Shown piece after piece: positions 8,690 through 16,480 of a stretch of DNA of 64,000 bases (its first letter is position 1; every line of letters starts with the position of its first letter). The notes below the pieces were generated by a model. The model was not told where the DNA came from and made no database searches. It saw only the letters and a program-made list of their open reading frames with translations. The DNA is from Lichenicoccus sp965213775 (GTDB lineage Bacteria > Pseudomonadota > Alphaproteobacteria > Acetobacterales > Acetobacteraceae), in contig CBDCAC010000007.1 in assembly GCA_965213775.1 (NCBI GenBank), positions 156,822 to 220,821 of the forward strand, read 5' to 3'. Position numbers and translations under genes: made by a program.

Positions 8690-8745
8690 GATCGGGGTCT
8701 GGGGCCGCCGGCCCCAGCGGGTCAAGGGCGGAGCCCTTGCCTGCT
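8690..8745 (+). repeat. Double-hairpin intergenic repeat, copy 3
   Basis: Starts GATCGGGGTCTGG. Stem 1 is CTGGGGCC/GGCCCCAG, linker CGGGTC, stem 2 is AAGGGC/GCCCTT. It fills the gap between the stops of two convergent genes, the ABC ATPase (plus) and the nitronate monooxygenase (minus), where a bidirectional transcript end is expected. Confidence 0.88.
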
Positions 8746-9831
8746 CTAGCGCCGAAGCAACCCCTGCACCGCCTGCTCCACCAGCTCGGCGATGATCTCC
8801 GCCGTCGGCTGCACCGCACTCACCATGCCGACCGACTGCCCGGCCATCACCGACCCGCCCTCGATGTCGCCGTCGATCACCGCGCGACGCAGCGAGCCGG
8901 CCCAGAAATGCTCGATATCGAGCTGCGCCGCCTCGCGCGAGAGCTCGCCCTGCTGGAAGCGGCGCAGCGTCTCCGCCTGGTGCACCAGGAAGCGCTTGGT
9001 GCCGTCATTGACCAGCCCGCGCACCGGGATCACCGGGAAGCGCTCGTCGAGCTGCACCGAGGGCAGCGCATCGCGCGCGGAGGCGCGCACGAACGCCGCC
9101 TTGAAGCGTGGATGGGCGATGCTCTCGGTGGAGGCGGCGAACCGGGTGCCGAGCTGCGCGCCGGCCGCACCCATCTCCAGCATCCCCAGGATCGCGTCGC
9201 CGCGCCCGAGGCCGCCGGCCACGAATACCGGCAGGTCGCGGATATGCGGCAGGATCTCCTGCGCCAGCACGGTCAGCGACACCGGCCCGATATGGCCGCC
9301 CGCCTCGGAACCCTCGATCACCAGCGCGTCGACCCCCGAGCGCGCGAGGCGCTTGGCCAGCACCAGCGCCGGGGCGAAGGAGATCAGCTTCGCGCCGCCA
9401 TCCTTGACCGCGCGCACCGAGGCTCCGGACGGGATCCCGCCGGCCAGCACCACGTGGCCGACTGCCGCCTCGCGGCAGACCCGTATCAGGTCGTCCAGAC
9501 GCGGATGCATGGTGATCAGGTTGACGCCGAACGGCTTGTCGGTCAGCGTCTGGGTGGCGGCGATCTCGGCGGCCAGCAGCTCCGGGCCCATCGCCCCGCA
9601 CGCGATCACGCCGAAGCCACCGGCGTTGGAGATCGAGGAGACCAGATGGCGCTCGCTCACCCAGCTCATCGCCCCGCCCAGGATCGCGACCTCGCTGCCC
9701 AGGAAGGCGCGGCCCCTCGCCCACAGCCGGTCGAGTTGCGCGCGCGCCTCGGCCCATCCCGGCGGAGGGGCCGCGGGCGGCAGCGGATCGGCGAGCAGCA
9801 TTGCATCCGGAGGCGACATCATCTCACCCAT
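8746..9831 (-). CDS. Nitronate monooxygenase / 2-nitropropane dioxygenase family FMN protein
   Basis: FMN-dependent TIM-barrel oxidoreductase of the 2-nitropropane dioxygenase family, which also includes FabK-type enoyl-ACP reductases. It has 361 residues. Visible motifs are ILGGAMSWVSERHLVSSISNAGGFG near residue 50, GSEAGGHIGPVSL (phosphate-binding loop), VFVAGGLGRGDAI and GAAGAQLGTRFAAS. The substrate cannot be assigned from sequence, so the family name is used. The ATG at 9831 overlaps the end of lysC by 8 bases; in-frame ATGs at 9819 and 9816 are alternatives. It is probably co-transcribed with lysC. Confidence 0.88.
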   Translation of the reverse strand: MGEMMSPPDAMLLADPLPPAAPPPGWAEARAQLDRLWARGRAFLGSEVAILGGAMSWVSERHLVSSISNAGGFGVIACGAMGPELLAAEIAATQTLTDKPFGVNLITMHPRLDDLIRVCREAAVGHVVLAGGIPSGASVRAVKDGGAKLISFAPALVLAKRLARSGVDALVIEGSEAGGHIGPVSLTVLAQEILPHIRDLPVFVAGGLGRGDAILGMLEMGAAGAQLGTRFAASTESIAHPRFKAAFVRASARDALPSVQLDERFPVIPVRGLVNDGTKRFLVHQAETLRRFQQGELSREAAQLDIEHFWAGSLRRAVIDGDIEGGSVMAGQSVGMVSAVQPTAEIIAELVEQAVQGLLRR

Positions 9832-11062
9832 CGAGGCCGTAGGCGCCGTGCAGGGCCCGCACCGCGAGCTCAGTGTACTCGATGCCGATCAGAACGCTCA
9901 CCTTGATCTCGCTGGTCGAGATCACCTGGATGTTGATCGAGCGGTCCGACAGCGTCCGGAACATGGTGTTGGCGACGCCGACATGGCTGCGCATCCCCAC
10001 CCCCACCACGCTGATCTTGACCACCTCGGCGTCGATCAGCAGCTCGCCGTACTGGATGTCGCCACGCGCCTCCTCCAGCACCCTGATCGCGCGCGCGAGG
10101 TCGCTCTTGCCGGCGGTGAAGGTCATGTCCGTGGTGCCGTCCGCACCCGTGCTCTGCACGATCATGTCGACGTTGACGTTGGCCTCCGCGAGCGGTCCGA
10201 ACACCGCGGCCGCCACCCCCGGTCGATCCGGCACCCGGCGCACCGTGATCTTCGCCTCGTCGCGCGAATAGGCGATGCCGGCGACCATTTCCTGTTCCAT
10301 GATCTCGTCCTCGTCCACCACCAGGGTTCCGGGCAGATGGCCCTCTTCGGGGGGGCCGGTATCGGCGAAGCTCGACAGCACCTGGACCCGGACCCGCTGC
10401 TTCATCGCCAGCTCGACGCTGCGGGCCTGCAGCACCTTGGCGCCGACCGATGCCAGCTCCAGCATCTCCTCGTAGGTTATCCTGTCGAGCTTGCGCGCGC
10501 GGGCCACGATGCGCGGGTCGGTGGTGTAGATCCCGTCGACGTCGGTGTAGATGTCGCACCGGTCCGCAGCCACCGCCGCCGCCAGCGCCACCGCCGAGGT
10601 GTCTGAGCCGCCGCGCCCCAGCGTGGTCACGCGTCCGTTCGGCCCGACGCCCTGAAAGCCGGCCAGGATCGGCACCTGCCCCGCGCGCATGCGCGCGATC
10701 AGCGTGTCGCCGGACACGCTCTCGATCCGCGCCTTGCCATGGGCGTCGTCGGTGCGCAGCGGGATCTGCCAGCCCTGCCAGGACCGCGCCTCGATGCCGA
10801 GATCCTGCAGCGCGATCGCCAGCAGCCCGCTGGTCACCTGCTCACCGGTCGACACCACCGCATCGTACTCGCGCGCGTCATGCAGCGGCGAGAGCGACTG
10901 GCAATAGCCGACCAGCTGGTTGGTCACGCCCGACATCGCCGACACCACGACCGCGACCTCGTCGCCGCGCCCGACCTGACGGGCGACTCGCGCCGCCACG
11001 CTGCGGATCCGGTCCAGGTCGCCGACCGAGGTGCCGCCGAACTTCATCACGATACGAGCCAT
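9824..11062 (-). CDS. lysC: Aspartate kinase
   Basis: Phosphorylates L-aspartate, the first step towards lysine, threonine, methionine and meso-diaminopimelate; the last is used by the MurE encoded later in this window. It has 412 residues, the typical length of the ACT-regulated single-function enzyme. The kinase domain begins MKFGGTSVGD and includes GRGGSDTSAVALAAA and DVDGIYTTDPRIV. Two C-terminal ACT regions (around 270-400) include NVDMIVQ and NIQVISTSEIKVSVLI, typical of lysine/threonine feedback control. The start at 11062 gives MARIVMKFGG; the longer upstream frame is unsupported. Divergent from ubiG. Confidence 0.96.
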   Translation of the reverse strand: MARIVMKFGGTSVGDLDRIRSVAARVARQVGRGDEVAVVVSAMSGVTNQLVGYCQSLSPLHDAREYDAVVSTGEQVTSGLLAIALQDLGIEARSWQGWQIPLRTDDAHGKARIESVSGDTLIARMRAGQVPILAGFQGVGPNGRVTTLGRGGSDTSAVALAAAVAADRCDIYTDVDGIYTTDPRIVARARKLDRITYEEMLELASVGAKVLQARSVELAMKQRVRVQVLSSFADTGPPEEGHLPGTLVVDEDEIMEQEMVAGIAYSRDEAKITVRRVPDRPGVAAAVFGPLAEANVNVDMIVQSTGADGTTDMTFTAGKSDLARAIRVLEEARGDIQYGELLIDAEVVKISVVGVGMRSHVGVANTMFRTLSDRSINIQVISTSEIKVSVLIGIEYTELAVRALHGAYGLDG

Positions 11063-11106
11063 CGGGCGTCGTGCCTTCCACGTGCAAGCCGGCCCGGGCG
11101 TGACCG

Positions 11107-11122
11107 GTCCGTGATCACGGAC
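11107..11122. promoter_or_regulatory. 16-base perfect palindrome between lysC and ubiG
   Basis: GTCCGTGATCACGGAC is a perfect inverted repeat in the 134-base gap between the divergent lysC and ubiG starts, the expected place for an operator shared by both promoters. No regulator can be named. The sequence shows only the symmetry and the position. Confidence 0.35.
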
Positions 11123-11196
11123 TTCCTCCCGCGGCGCCGGACATTGCAGGCGCGCGGCAGGCGGGTCACATAGCTTCGTCTCAACGAGGCGGCAAC

Positions 11197-11958
11197 ATGC
11201 AACCAGTTCCAGCGCGACCGGCCCCCGGGACCGGCGGCCCGGCCTCCGTCTCGCCCGACGAGATCGCCCGCTTCGGCGCGCTGGCCTTGCGATGGTGGGA
11301 CCCGGACGGGCCGATGCGGCCGCTGCACCGGATGAACCCGCTGCGGGTGCGCTGGATCGACCGCCAGCTCGGCCGGCTGCCACGCCAGACCGGAAGCCGG
11401 CTGCGTCTGCTCGACCTCGGCTGCGGCGCCGGCATCGCCAGCGAGGCGCTGGCGGCGCGCGGCCATGAGGTGCTCGGCGTGGACGCATCCGCCGAGGCGA
11501 TCGCCGCCGCCGAGGCGCACCGGCTGATCGCGGCCGCCGCAGGCCCGGCGCGCGACCTCCGCTATCGCTGCGGCAGCGCCGAGATGCTGCTGCACGAGGC
11601 CGCCCGCTTCGACGCCGTGATCGCGCTCGAGGTGATCGAGCATGTGCCGGATCCGCGGGCCTTCCTCGCCCTGCTCGCGCAGCTGCTCCTGCCCGGGGGC
11701 GTGATCGTGCTGTCCACCCTCAACCGCACCTTGCGCTCGCTCGCCTTCGCCAAGCTCGGCGCCGAGTATGTGCTGCGGCTGCTGCCGGTCGGAACCCATG
11801 ACTGGCGCAAGTTCGTCACACCGGCGGAGCTCGGCCGCCATGCCGCCGGCGCCGGCCTGCGGGTCGCCGAGACCGCCGGGATGACGTGGCGCGCGAATGG
11901 CTGGCACGAGAGCCGCGACACCGCGATGAACTATATCGCCCTGATCGAGAGCCGTTGA
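11197..11958 (+). CDS. ubiG: Ubiquinone biosynthesis O-methyltransferase UbiG
   Basis: SAM-dependent methyltransferase for both O-methylation steps of ubiquinone synthesis. It has 253 residues. The N-terminal FGALALRWWDPDGPMRPLHRMNPLR is diagnostic of UbiG, LLDLGCGAGIASEALAARG is SAM motif I, EVIEHVPDP is the post-motif, and GTHDWRKFVTPAEL followed by NYIALIES closes the protein as in family members. Divergent from lysC. With ubiE it gives two quinone methyltransferases in the window. Confidence 0.96.
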   Translation: MQPVPARPAPGTGGPASVSPDEIARFGALALRWWDPDGPMRPLHRMNPLRVRWIDRQLGRLPRQTGSRLRLLDLGCGAGIASEALAARGHEVLGVDASAEAIAAAEAHRLIAAAAGPARDLRYRCGSAEMLLHEAARFDAVIALEVIEHVPDPRAFLALLAQLLLPGGVIVLSTLNRTLRSLAFAKLGAEYVLRLLPVGTHDWRKFVTPAELGRHAAGAGLRVAETAGMTWRANGWHESRDTAMNYIALIESR

Positions 11959-11980
11959 GCGCGCCGCTCAGCCGGGCCGC

Positions 11981-12448
11981 TCAGCCGGGCAGTCGGCAGG
12001 CCGCGCCGATGGCGCCGCCATAGCGCGTCCATCGCTGCGTCTGGCCGAACAGCGGCAGCAACAGGTAGCCGCGCAGGTTGAGCATGCCGGGCGCTGGCGA
12101 CCAGATCACGGCGTGGTAGGTGCGCCCCTGCTCCGGGTCCAGGATCTTGCCGGCCCAGCGCGCCGGATCGTCCTGTTGACGCAGGAACCCGGTCAGCATC
12201 ATCAGACCGCACTGCGGATGCCCGGCCCGGTCGGTCGGCATCGCACCACGGTAGTGCATGCCGATGAGGCGCCCGCACAGGGTATCGCCGCATGCGCCGA
12301 TCTCGAACACGCCGTCATGGTCCTGGCTCAGCCAGCGGCCGAGCGGTGCCGGCGGCAGCTCCGCCGCACGAGCGGCAGCCCCCGCGGCTGCGAGCGATGC
12401 CAGCAGCAGAAGCGCCGACCCGGCGATGCCCGGCCTAGCCCTCCGCAC
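11981..12448 (-). CDS. DUF2147 family secreted protein
   Basis: 155 residues. It has a clear Sec signal peptide (Arg-rich start, then GSALLLLASLAAAGAAARAAE with a cleavage site near residue 29) and a mature part of DUF2147 type: PLGRWLSQDHDGVFEIGACGDTLCGRLIGM, then GKILDPEQGRTYHAVIW and LRGYLLLPLFGQTQRWTR. The family is periplasmic and of unknown function. The GTG start overlaps the end of the upstream DUF1178 gene by 14 bases, so the two are probably co-transcribed. Confidence 0.85.
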   Translation of the reverse strand: MRRARPGIAGSALLLLASLAAAGAAARAAELPPAPLGRWLSQDHDGVFEIGACGDTLCGRLIGMHYRGAMPTDRAGHPQCGLMMLTGFLRQQDDPARWAGKILDPEQGRTYHAVIWSPAPGMLNLRGYLLLPLFGQTQRWTRYGGAIGAACRLPG

Positions 12449-12878
12449 GCGGCAGCCAGGGGATGCACGTGACCTCGATCCCCTCGTCCGCGAGCGCCTC
12501 GCGTTCGCTCTCGCTGGCCTGGCCGTAGATGCCCCGCGGCGGATCGTCGCCGCGATGCAGACGGCGCGCCGCTTCGGCGAACCCGTCCCCCACGTCGTCG
12601 CAGCGCCGCTCGATCTCGGCGCGCATCCGCTGCAGCGCCGCGCGGAGCTGATCGGGCAGCACCGCGGCCACCGGCTTGGGCGCCGGAACGGCCGCGGGCT
12701 CCGCCGCGTGGCGGCGCGCGCCCAGGAAGGGCGCCATCAGGCCGCGCCGGACCTCGGTTCCGCCGCAGTGTGGGCAGCTCAGCAGCCCGCGCTCGGACTG
12801 GTCGTCGAACGACAAGCTGTCGCGGAACCAGCCCTCGAACTCGTGGCCGTCAGCGCATCGCAGCCGGTAATGGATCAT
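12435..12878 (-). CDS. DUF1178 family protein
   Basis: 147 residues. It begins MIHYRLRCADGHEFEGWFRDS, the hallmark of DUF1178, with a Cys pair at CPHCG and the conserved end PRGIYGQASESEREALADEGIEV. The Cys-rich N-terminal part looks like a half zinc ribbon together with the earlier Cys; function is unknown. It sits 9 bases downstream of grxC, an arrangement seen in many alphaproteobacteria, so a redox-related role is possible but not shown. Confidence 0.88.
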   Translation of the reverse strand: MIHYRLRCADGHEFEGWFRDSLSFDDQSERGLLSCPHCGGTEVRRGLMAPFLGARRHAAEPAAVPAPKPVAAVLPDQLRAALQRMRAEIERRCDDVGDGFAEAARRLHRGDDPPRGIYGQASESEREALADEGIEVTCIPWLPRAEG

Positions 12879-12887
12879 CCCGGTCGA

Positions 12888-13148
12888 TCACGCCGCCTTG
12901 AGCAGCGGGTCCAGACCGCCGCGGGCATCGAGCGCCATCAGGTCGTCGCAGCCGCCGATATGGCGCTGGTCGATGAAGATCTGCGGCACGCTGCTCCGCC
13001 CGCCCGATCGCACCTTGGCCTCCTCACGCTCGGCCGAACCCTGGGGCGCCTCGATCTCGCGGAACGCGACACCCTTGGTCCGCAGCAGCTTCAGCGCCCG
13101 GGCGCAGAACGGGCAGTAGGGCTGGGTGTAGATCTCGACGTCCGGCAT
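12888..13148 (-). CDS. grxC: Glutaredoxin 3
   Basis: Glutathione-dependent dithiol oxidoreductase of 86 residues. MPDVEIYTQPYCPFCARALKLL carries the CPFC active site (the family more often has CPYC), and SSVPQIFIDQRHIGGCDDL holds the cis-Pro and glutathione-binding loop. The start at 13148 is preferred over an ATG seven codons upstream because AGGGAG lies six bases before it and family members begin here. It leads the small grxC-DUF1178-DUF2147 operon and follows comF on the same strand. Confidence 0.94.
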   Translation of the reverse strand: MPDVEIYTQPYCPFCARALKLLRTKGVAFREIEAPQGSAEREEAKVRSGGRSSVPQIFIDQRHIGGCDDLMALDARGGLDPLLKAA

Positions 13149-13236
13149 CGCGGGCTCCCTGTGGTCCATGTCGCATCGACCGTCATAGGGTGACGACCGA
13201 TCCTCGGCGCAAGGGTCGCCATCCTCGGCGCCAGGG

Positions 13237-14004
13237 TCAATGCACCGTGCGCGCCGCGCGCGCCGCGACCAGCAGGTCGACGCTGGCTGCCCCCGCCTCC
13301 AGCAGCGCCAGCGTGCAGACCGAGGCGGTCGATCCGGTCGTCAGCACGTCGTCGACCAGCACGACCCGGCACCCCTCGAGCCGCTCGCGCCGCTCCGGCC
13401 GGCAGGCGATCGCGCCGCGGATGACCTCGGCCCGCTCGGCGGCGGCGCAGGTGGCGAGGCTGCGAGTCGGCCTGATGCGCGCCAGCCCGTCCACCATCAC
13501 CTGGCACCCGGCCAGCCGGCCGATCTGACGTGCCAGCAGGGCGGCCTGGTTGTAGCGCCGGCTGAACAGCCGACGCCGGTGCAGCGGCACCGGCAGCAGC
13601 AGGTCGGCGTCGCGCAGCAGGGACGCGCCCGCTCGCACCATGTGCGGTGCCAGGAAGCGCGCGTTCTCGGTGCGGTCGGCGTATTTCAGCGGCAGGATGA
13701 TCTGCTTGGAGAAGTCGTCGTAGCTGAACGCGGCGCGCGCCCGGCCCCACGCCGGCGGCTGCTCGAGGCAGCCCGGGCAGACCCGCGCCACGCCCGCCTC
13801 GCCGCTGCTGGCGAAGCCGACGCCGCATCGCCGGCAGCACGGTTCGACGATGAAGTCGGCCCGCTTGAAGCAGGCCGGGCAGAACCGACCGGCCTGGTCG
13901 ACGATCGCATCGCAGGTCGGGCACTGCGGCGGCAGCACGAGATCGAGCAGGAGACGTCCGCTCCAGCCTGCCAGCTCCGTCACTCTATCTCGCGTGAGTT
14001 GCAT
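13237..14004 (-). CDS. comF: ComF family phosphoribosyltransferase-like protein
   Basis: 255 residues. The N-terminal half has a double CxxC zinc-binding region (CPTCDAI, CPACF, CCRRCG, CPGC) and the C-terminal half is a type I phosphoribosyltransferase fold with VVLVDDVLTTGSTAS as the PRPP loop. In transformable bacteria ComF/GntX relatives help in DNA uptake; elsewhere the role is unclear. Starts at 14004 and 14016 are both ATG without a strong ribosome site. It diverges from the NDUFAF5-like gene with 76 bases between them. Confidence 0.9.
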   Translation of the reverse strand: MQLTRDRVTELAGWSGRLLLDLVLPPQCPTCDAIVDQAGRFCPACFKRADFIVEPCCRRCGVGFASSGEAGVARVCPGCLEQPPAWGRARAAFSYDDFSKQIILPLKYADRTENARFLAPHMVRAGASLLRDADLLLPVPLHRRRLFSRRYNQAALLARQIGRLAGCQVMVDGLARIRPTRSLATCAAAERAEVIRGAIACRPERRERLEGCRVVLVDDVLTTGSTASVCTLALLEAGAASVDLLVAARAARTVH

Positions 14005-14080
14005 GACAACAACCATAGGATGTATTCGGTTCCGATGCAACCGAGACCTGGCCCTTGGCAAAACGCCGCCGACCCTGCAC

Positions 14081-14980
14081 ATGCCGGTTATGGACGACAG
14101 CGCCATCTTCGACCGCCACGCGGTGCGGCTGCACCGTGACCGCGCCGCCACGACCGTCGGTTCCGTCGCCGACATCCTCGAGACCGCGTCGGCGCGGCTC
14201 CTGGACCGGCTCGACGACGTCAAGCGATGCTTCACCAGCGCACTCGACGTCGGAGGCCGCGGCTGGGTCGCGCCGGTGCTGCGCGCGCGCGGCATCGAGA
14301 CCGTCTGCTGCGACCTCTCGGGCGCAATGCTGACCCGTTCCGGCGGCGCCTCGGCGGTCGTCGACGAGGAGTGGCTTCCCTTCAAGGCCGGCAGCTTCGA
14401 CCTGATCGTGGCCAGCCTGTCGCTGCACTGGGTCAACGACCTCCCCGGCGCGCTGCTGCAGCTTCGCCACGCGTTGAAGCCGGACGGGTTGTTCCTGGCC
14501 AGCATGCCGGTGCTGCCGACCCTGTCGGATCTGCGCGCGGCGCTGCTGCGCGCGGAGATCGACGTGGCCGGGGGCGCGTCGCCGCGCGTCTCGCCGTTTC
14601 CCGAGCTGCGCGACTGCGCCGGCCTGCTGCAGCGGGCCGGCTTCGCCCTGCCGGTTGCCGATGCCGACGAGATCACGCTGGCCTATCGCGATCCGCTGGC
14701 GCTGCTGCGCGACCTGCGCGCGGCGGGCGAGGGCAATGCCGTGATGCTGCGCGACCGGCGCATCGCGTCGCGCGCCCTGTTCGCCGCCGCACTCGCGGCA
14801 CTCAGTGAGCCGCTGCCGCACCCGACGGTGCTGCGCATGGCGATGATGACCGGCTGGGCACCCTCGGCAGATCAGCCAAAGCCGCTCAGGCCCGGACAGT
14901 TCAAGATCCCGCTCGCGGTGGCGCTCGAAGACCGCTCCGACAGCCTGCTGCAGTCGGCGCCGACCCGGTCATCCTCGTGA
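14081..14980 (+). CDS. SAM-dependent methyltransferase, NDUFAF5-like
   Basis: 299 residues from ATG 14081 (ATG 14090 also possible). It resembles mitochondrial NDUFAF5 along its length: DSAIFDRHAVRLHRDRAA at the start, LDVGGRGWV as SAM motif I, then EEWLPFKAGSFDLIVASLSLHWVNDLP, where the human protein has nearly the same words, and RVSPF and DADEITLAYRDPLAL further on. NDUFAF5 is a complex I assembly factor that modifies an arginine of NDUFS7; a similar role here is inferred from homology. BioC-like enzymes are the alternative, but the DRH-LRHRDRAA start and HWVNDLP favour NDUFAF5. Confidence 0.85.
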   Translation: MPVMDDSAIFDRHAVRLHRDRAATTVGSVADILETASARLLDRLDDVKRCFTSALDVGGRGWVAPVLRARGIETVCCDLSGAMLTRSGGASAVVDEEWLPFKAGSFDLIVASLSLHWVNDLPGALLQLRHALKPDGLFLASMPVLPTLSDLRAALLRAEIDVAGGASPRVSPFPELRDCAGLLQRAGFALPVADADEITLAYRDPLALLRDLRAAGEGNAVMLRDRRIASRALFAAALAALSEPLPHPTVLRMAMMTGWAPSADQPKPLRPGQFKIPLAVALEDRSDSLLQSAPTRSSS

Positions 14981-15159
14981 CGCTCCGGCCTCACCGGCGG
15001 CGGCGGACGGCCTGCCAGCTCGCGGCGATGCTGGCGCTGCTCCTCCTCGGCGGCGGCTGCACCGCGACCCCGTCCGGCGGATCGATCACGGTCCCGGAGC
15101 GCCAGGGGCCCGGCGTGCCGACGCCGCCTTCGACGATGATGACGCCGTCGGGCTACTGA
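14977..15159 (+). CDS. Small lipoprotein
   Basis: 60 residues. An Arg-rich N-terminus (MTLRPHRRRR) leads into a hydrophobic segment AAMLALLLLGGGC that ends in a lipobox-like LGGGC, followed by a short Pro/Gly/Thr-rich tail. A lipid-anchored periplasmic peptide of about 33 mature residues is predicted. The GTG start overlaps the stop of the methyltransferase gene (GTGA), so it is translated from the same message. Function unknown. Confidence 0.6.
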   Translation: MTLRPHRRRRTACQLAAMLALLLLGGGCTATPSGGSITVPERQGPGVPTPPSTMMTPSGY

Positions 15160-15164
15160 GGCGT

Positions 15165-16199
15165 CTATCCGCCGGTGGCGCTCATGTGCCGCGCCGGGCC
15201 GCGCGCCTCTCGGGGCTGGGCGATCAGGAAATCATGTCCCCTCGGCTTGCGCGCGATCGCGTCACGGATCGCCTGTTGCAGCCCCGCCTCGCCGACCCCG
15301 GCGCGCAGCGGCGCGCGCAGGTCGGCGGCGTCGTCCTGTCCCAGGCAGAGATACAGCCGGCCGGTGCAGGTCAGGCGGACCCGGTTGCAGCTGCCGCAGA
15401 ACTCGTGGGTCATCGGCGTGATGAACCCGATCCTGCGTCCAGTCTCGGCGACATTGACGTAGCGCGCCGGCCCACCCGTGCGATCGGCGATATCCCGCAG
15501 CGTCCAACGCTGGCTCAGCCGGGAGCGCACCAGCGAGAGCGGCAGGTAGCGGTCGGTCCGGTCCTCGCCGACATCGCCCATCGGCATGGTCTCGATCAGG
15601 CACAGATCGGCGCCGATCCGGCCGCACCAGGCGATCAACGCGTCGAACTCGTCCTCGTTGACGCCGCGCATCGCCACCGTGTTGATCCGCACCGCGAGGC
15701 CGGCCTCGCGCGCGGCACGGATGCCGGCTATGGTACTCTCCAGCCGCCCAACCCTGGTGATGGCGGCGAAGCGTGCGGCATCGAGGCTGTCGAGGCTGAC
15801 ATTGACCCGCCTCACGCCCGCCTCGCGCAGCGCCCGCGCGTGCTGCGCGAGCCGGCTGCCGTTGGTGGTGAGGGTCAGCTCGTCGAGGCCCGGCCGGCCG
15901 GCGTCGCCACCGCCCTCGCGACCGAGCGACCGGCCGAGCCGGGCGATGAACTCGGTCACGTCACGCCGCACCAGCGGCTCCCCGCCGGTGATCCGGATGC
16001 GACGGACGCCGATGCCGATGAAGGCGCGGCACAGCCGATCCAGCTCGTCGAAATCCAGCACCTCCGGCTTCGGCAGGAACGTCATCTCCTCGGCCATGCA
16101 GTAGACGCAGCGCATGTCGCAGCGATCCGTGACCGAGACCCGGAGATAGTGGATATGTCGGCCGAACGGGTCGAGCACCGGGCCCGCGGATCGCGTCAC
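15165..16199 (-). CDS. moaA: GTP 3',8-cyclase MoaA
   Basis: Radical SAM enzyme converting GTP to 3',8-cyclo-GTP at the start of molybdenum cofactor synthesis. It has 344 residues. Cys27, Cys31 and Cys34 (CDMRCVYC) bind the first 4Fe-4S cluster; RITGGEPLVR binds SAM; CGSCNRVRLTCTGRLYLCLG carries the second cluster; the chain ends in the Gly-Gly required by the family. No other molybdenum cofactor gene lies in the window. Convergent with the small lipoprotein gene, five bases between the stops. Confidence 0.96.
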   Translation of the reverse strand: MTRSAGPVLDPFGRHIHYLRVSVTDRCDMRCVYCMAEEMTFLPKPEVLDFDELDRLCRAFIGIGVRRIRITGGEPLVRRDVTEFIARLGRSLGREGGGDAGRPGLDELTLTTNGSRLAQHARALREAGVRRVNVSLDSLDAARFAAITRVGRLESTIAGIRAAREAGLAVRINTVAMRGVNEDEFDALIAWCGRIGADLCLIETMPMGDVGEDRTDRYLPLSLVRSRLSQRWTLRDIADRTGGPARYVNVAETGRRIGFITPMTHEFCGSCNRVRLTCTGRLYLCLGQDDAADLRAPLRAGVGEAGLQQAIRDAIARKPRGHDFLIAQPREARGPARHMSATGG

Positions 16200-16212
16200 C
16201 GAGGACCGCCGC

Positions 16213-16395
16213 TCACGAAGGCTGGATCTCGAGATCGACCAGTGCTGCGTTGATCAGCATCTTGCCACGGTTCTCGAAATTGACGGTCACCCGGGCGCCG
16301 ATCGCCGACTGCACTTGGCCGCAACCCCATTCCGGATGCGCGGGATGAGAGACCCACTGACCCGGTTCGATCAGCGACCTGTAGGGCTCCTGCAA
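16213..16395 (-). CDS. DUF3553 small protein (CarD/SH3-like fold)
   Basis: 60 residues: EPGQWVSHPAHPEWGCGQVQSAIGARVTVNFENRGKMLIN. This is the short DUF3553 module, an SH3-like barrel also seen at the N-terminus of CarD/TRCF-type proteins and in UvrD-like helicases. Function as a free-standing protein is unknown. The TTG start is supported by a very strong AGGAGGA five bases upstream. It lies just upstream of moaA (13 bases) and diverges from cheA. Confidence 0.75.
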   Translation of the reverse strand: MQEPYRSLIEPGQWVSHPAHPEWGCGQVQSAIGARVTVNFENRGKMLINAALVDLEIQPS

Positions 16396-16480
16396 TGGCG
16401 TCCTCCTCGTTTACCGGATCTTCAGCTCTCTCGCCGATGCTCAGCATACGCGAACGCATCCTAACGCATGGAGCTCCGGC

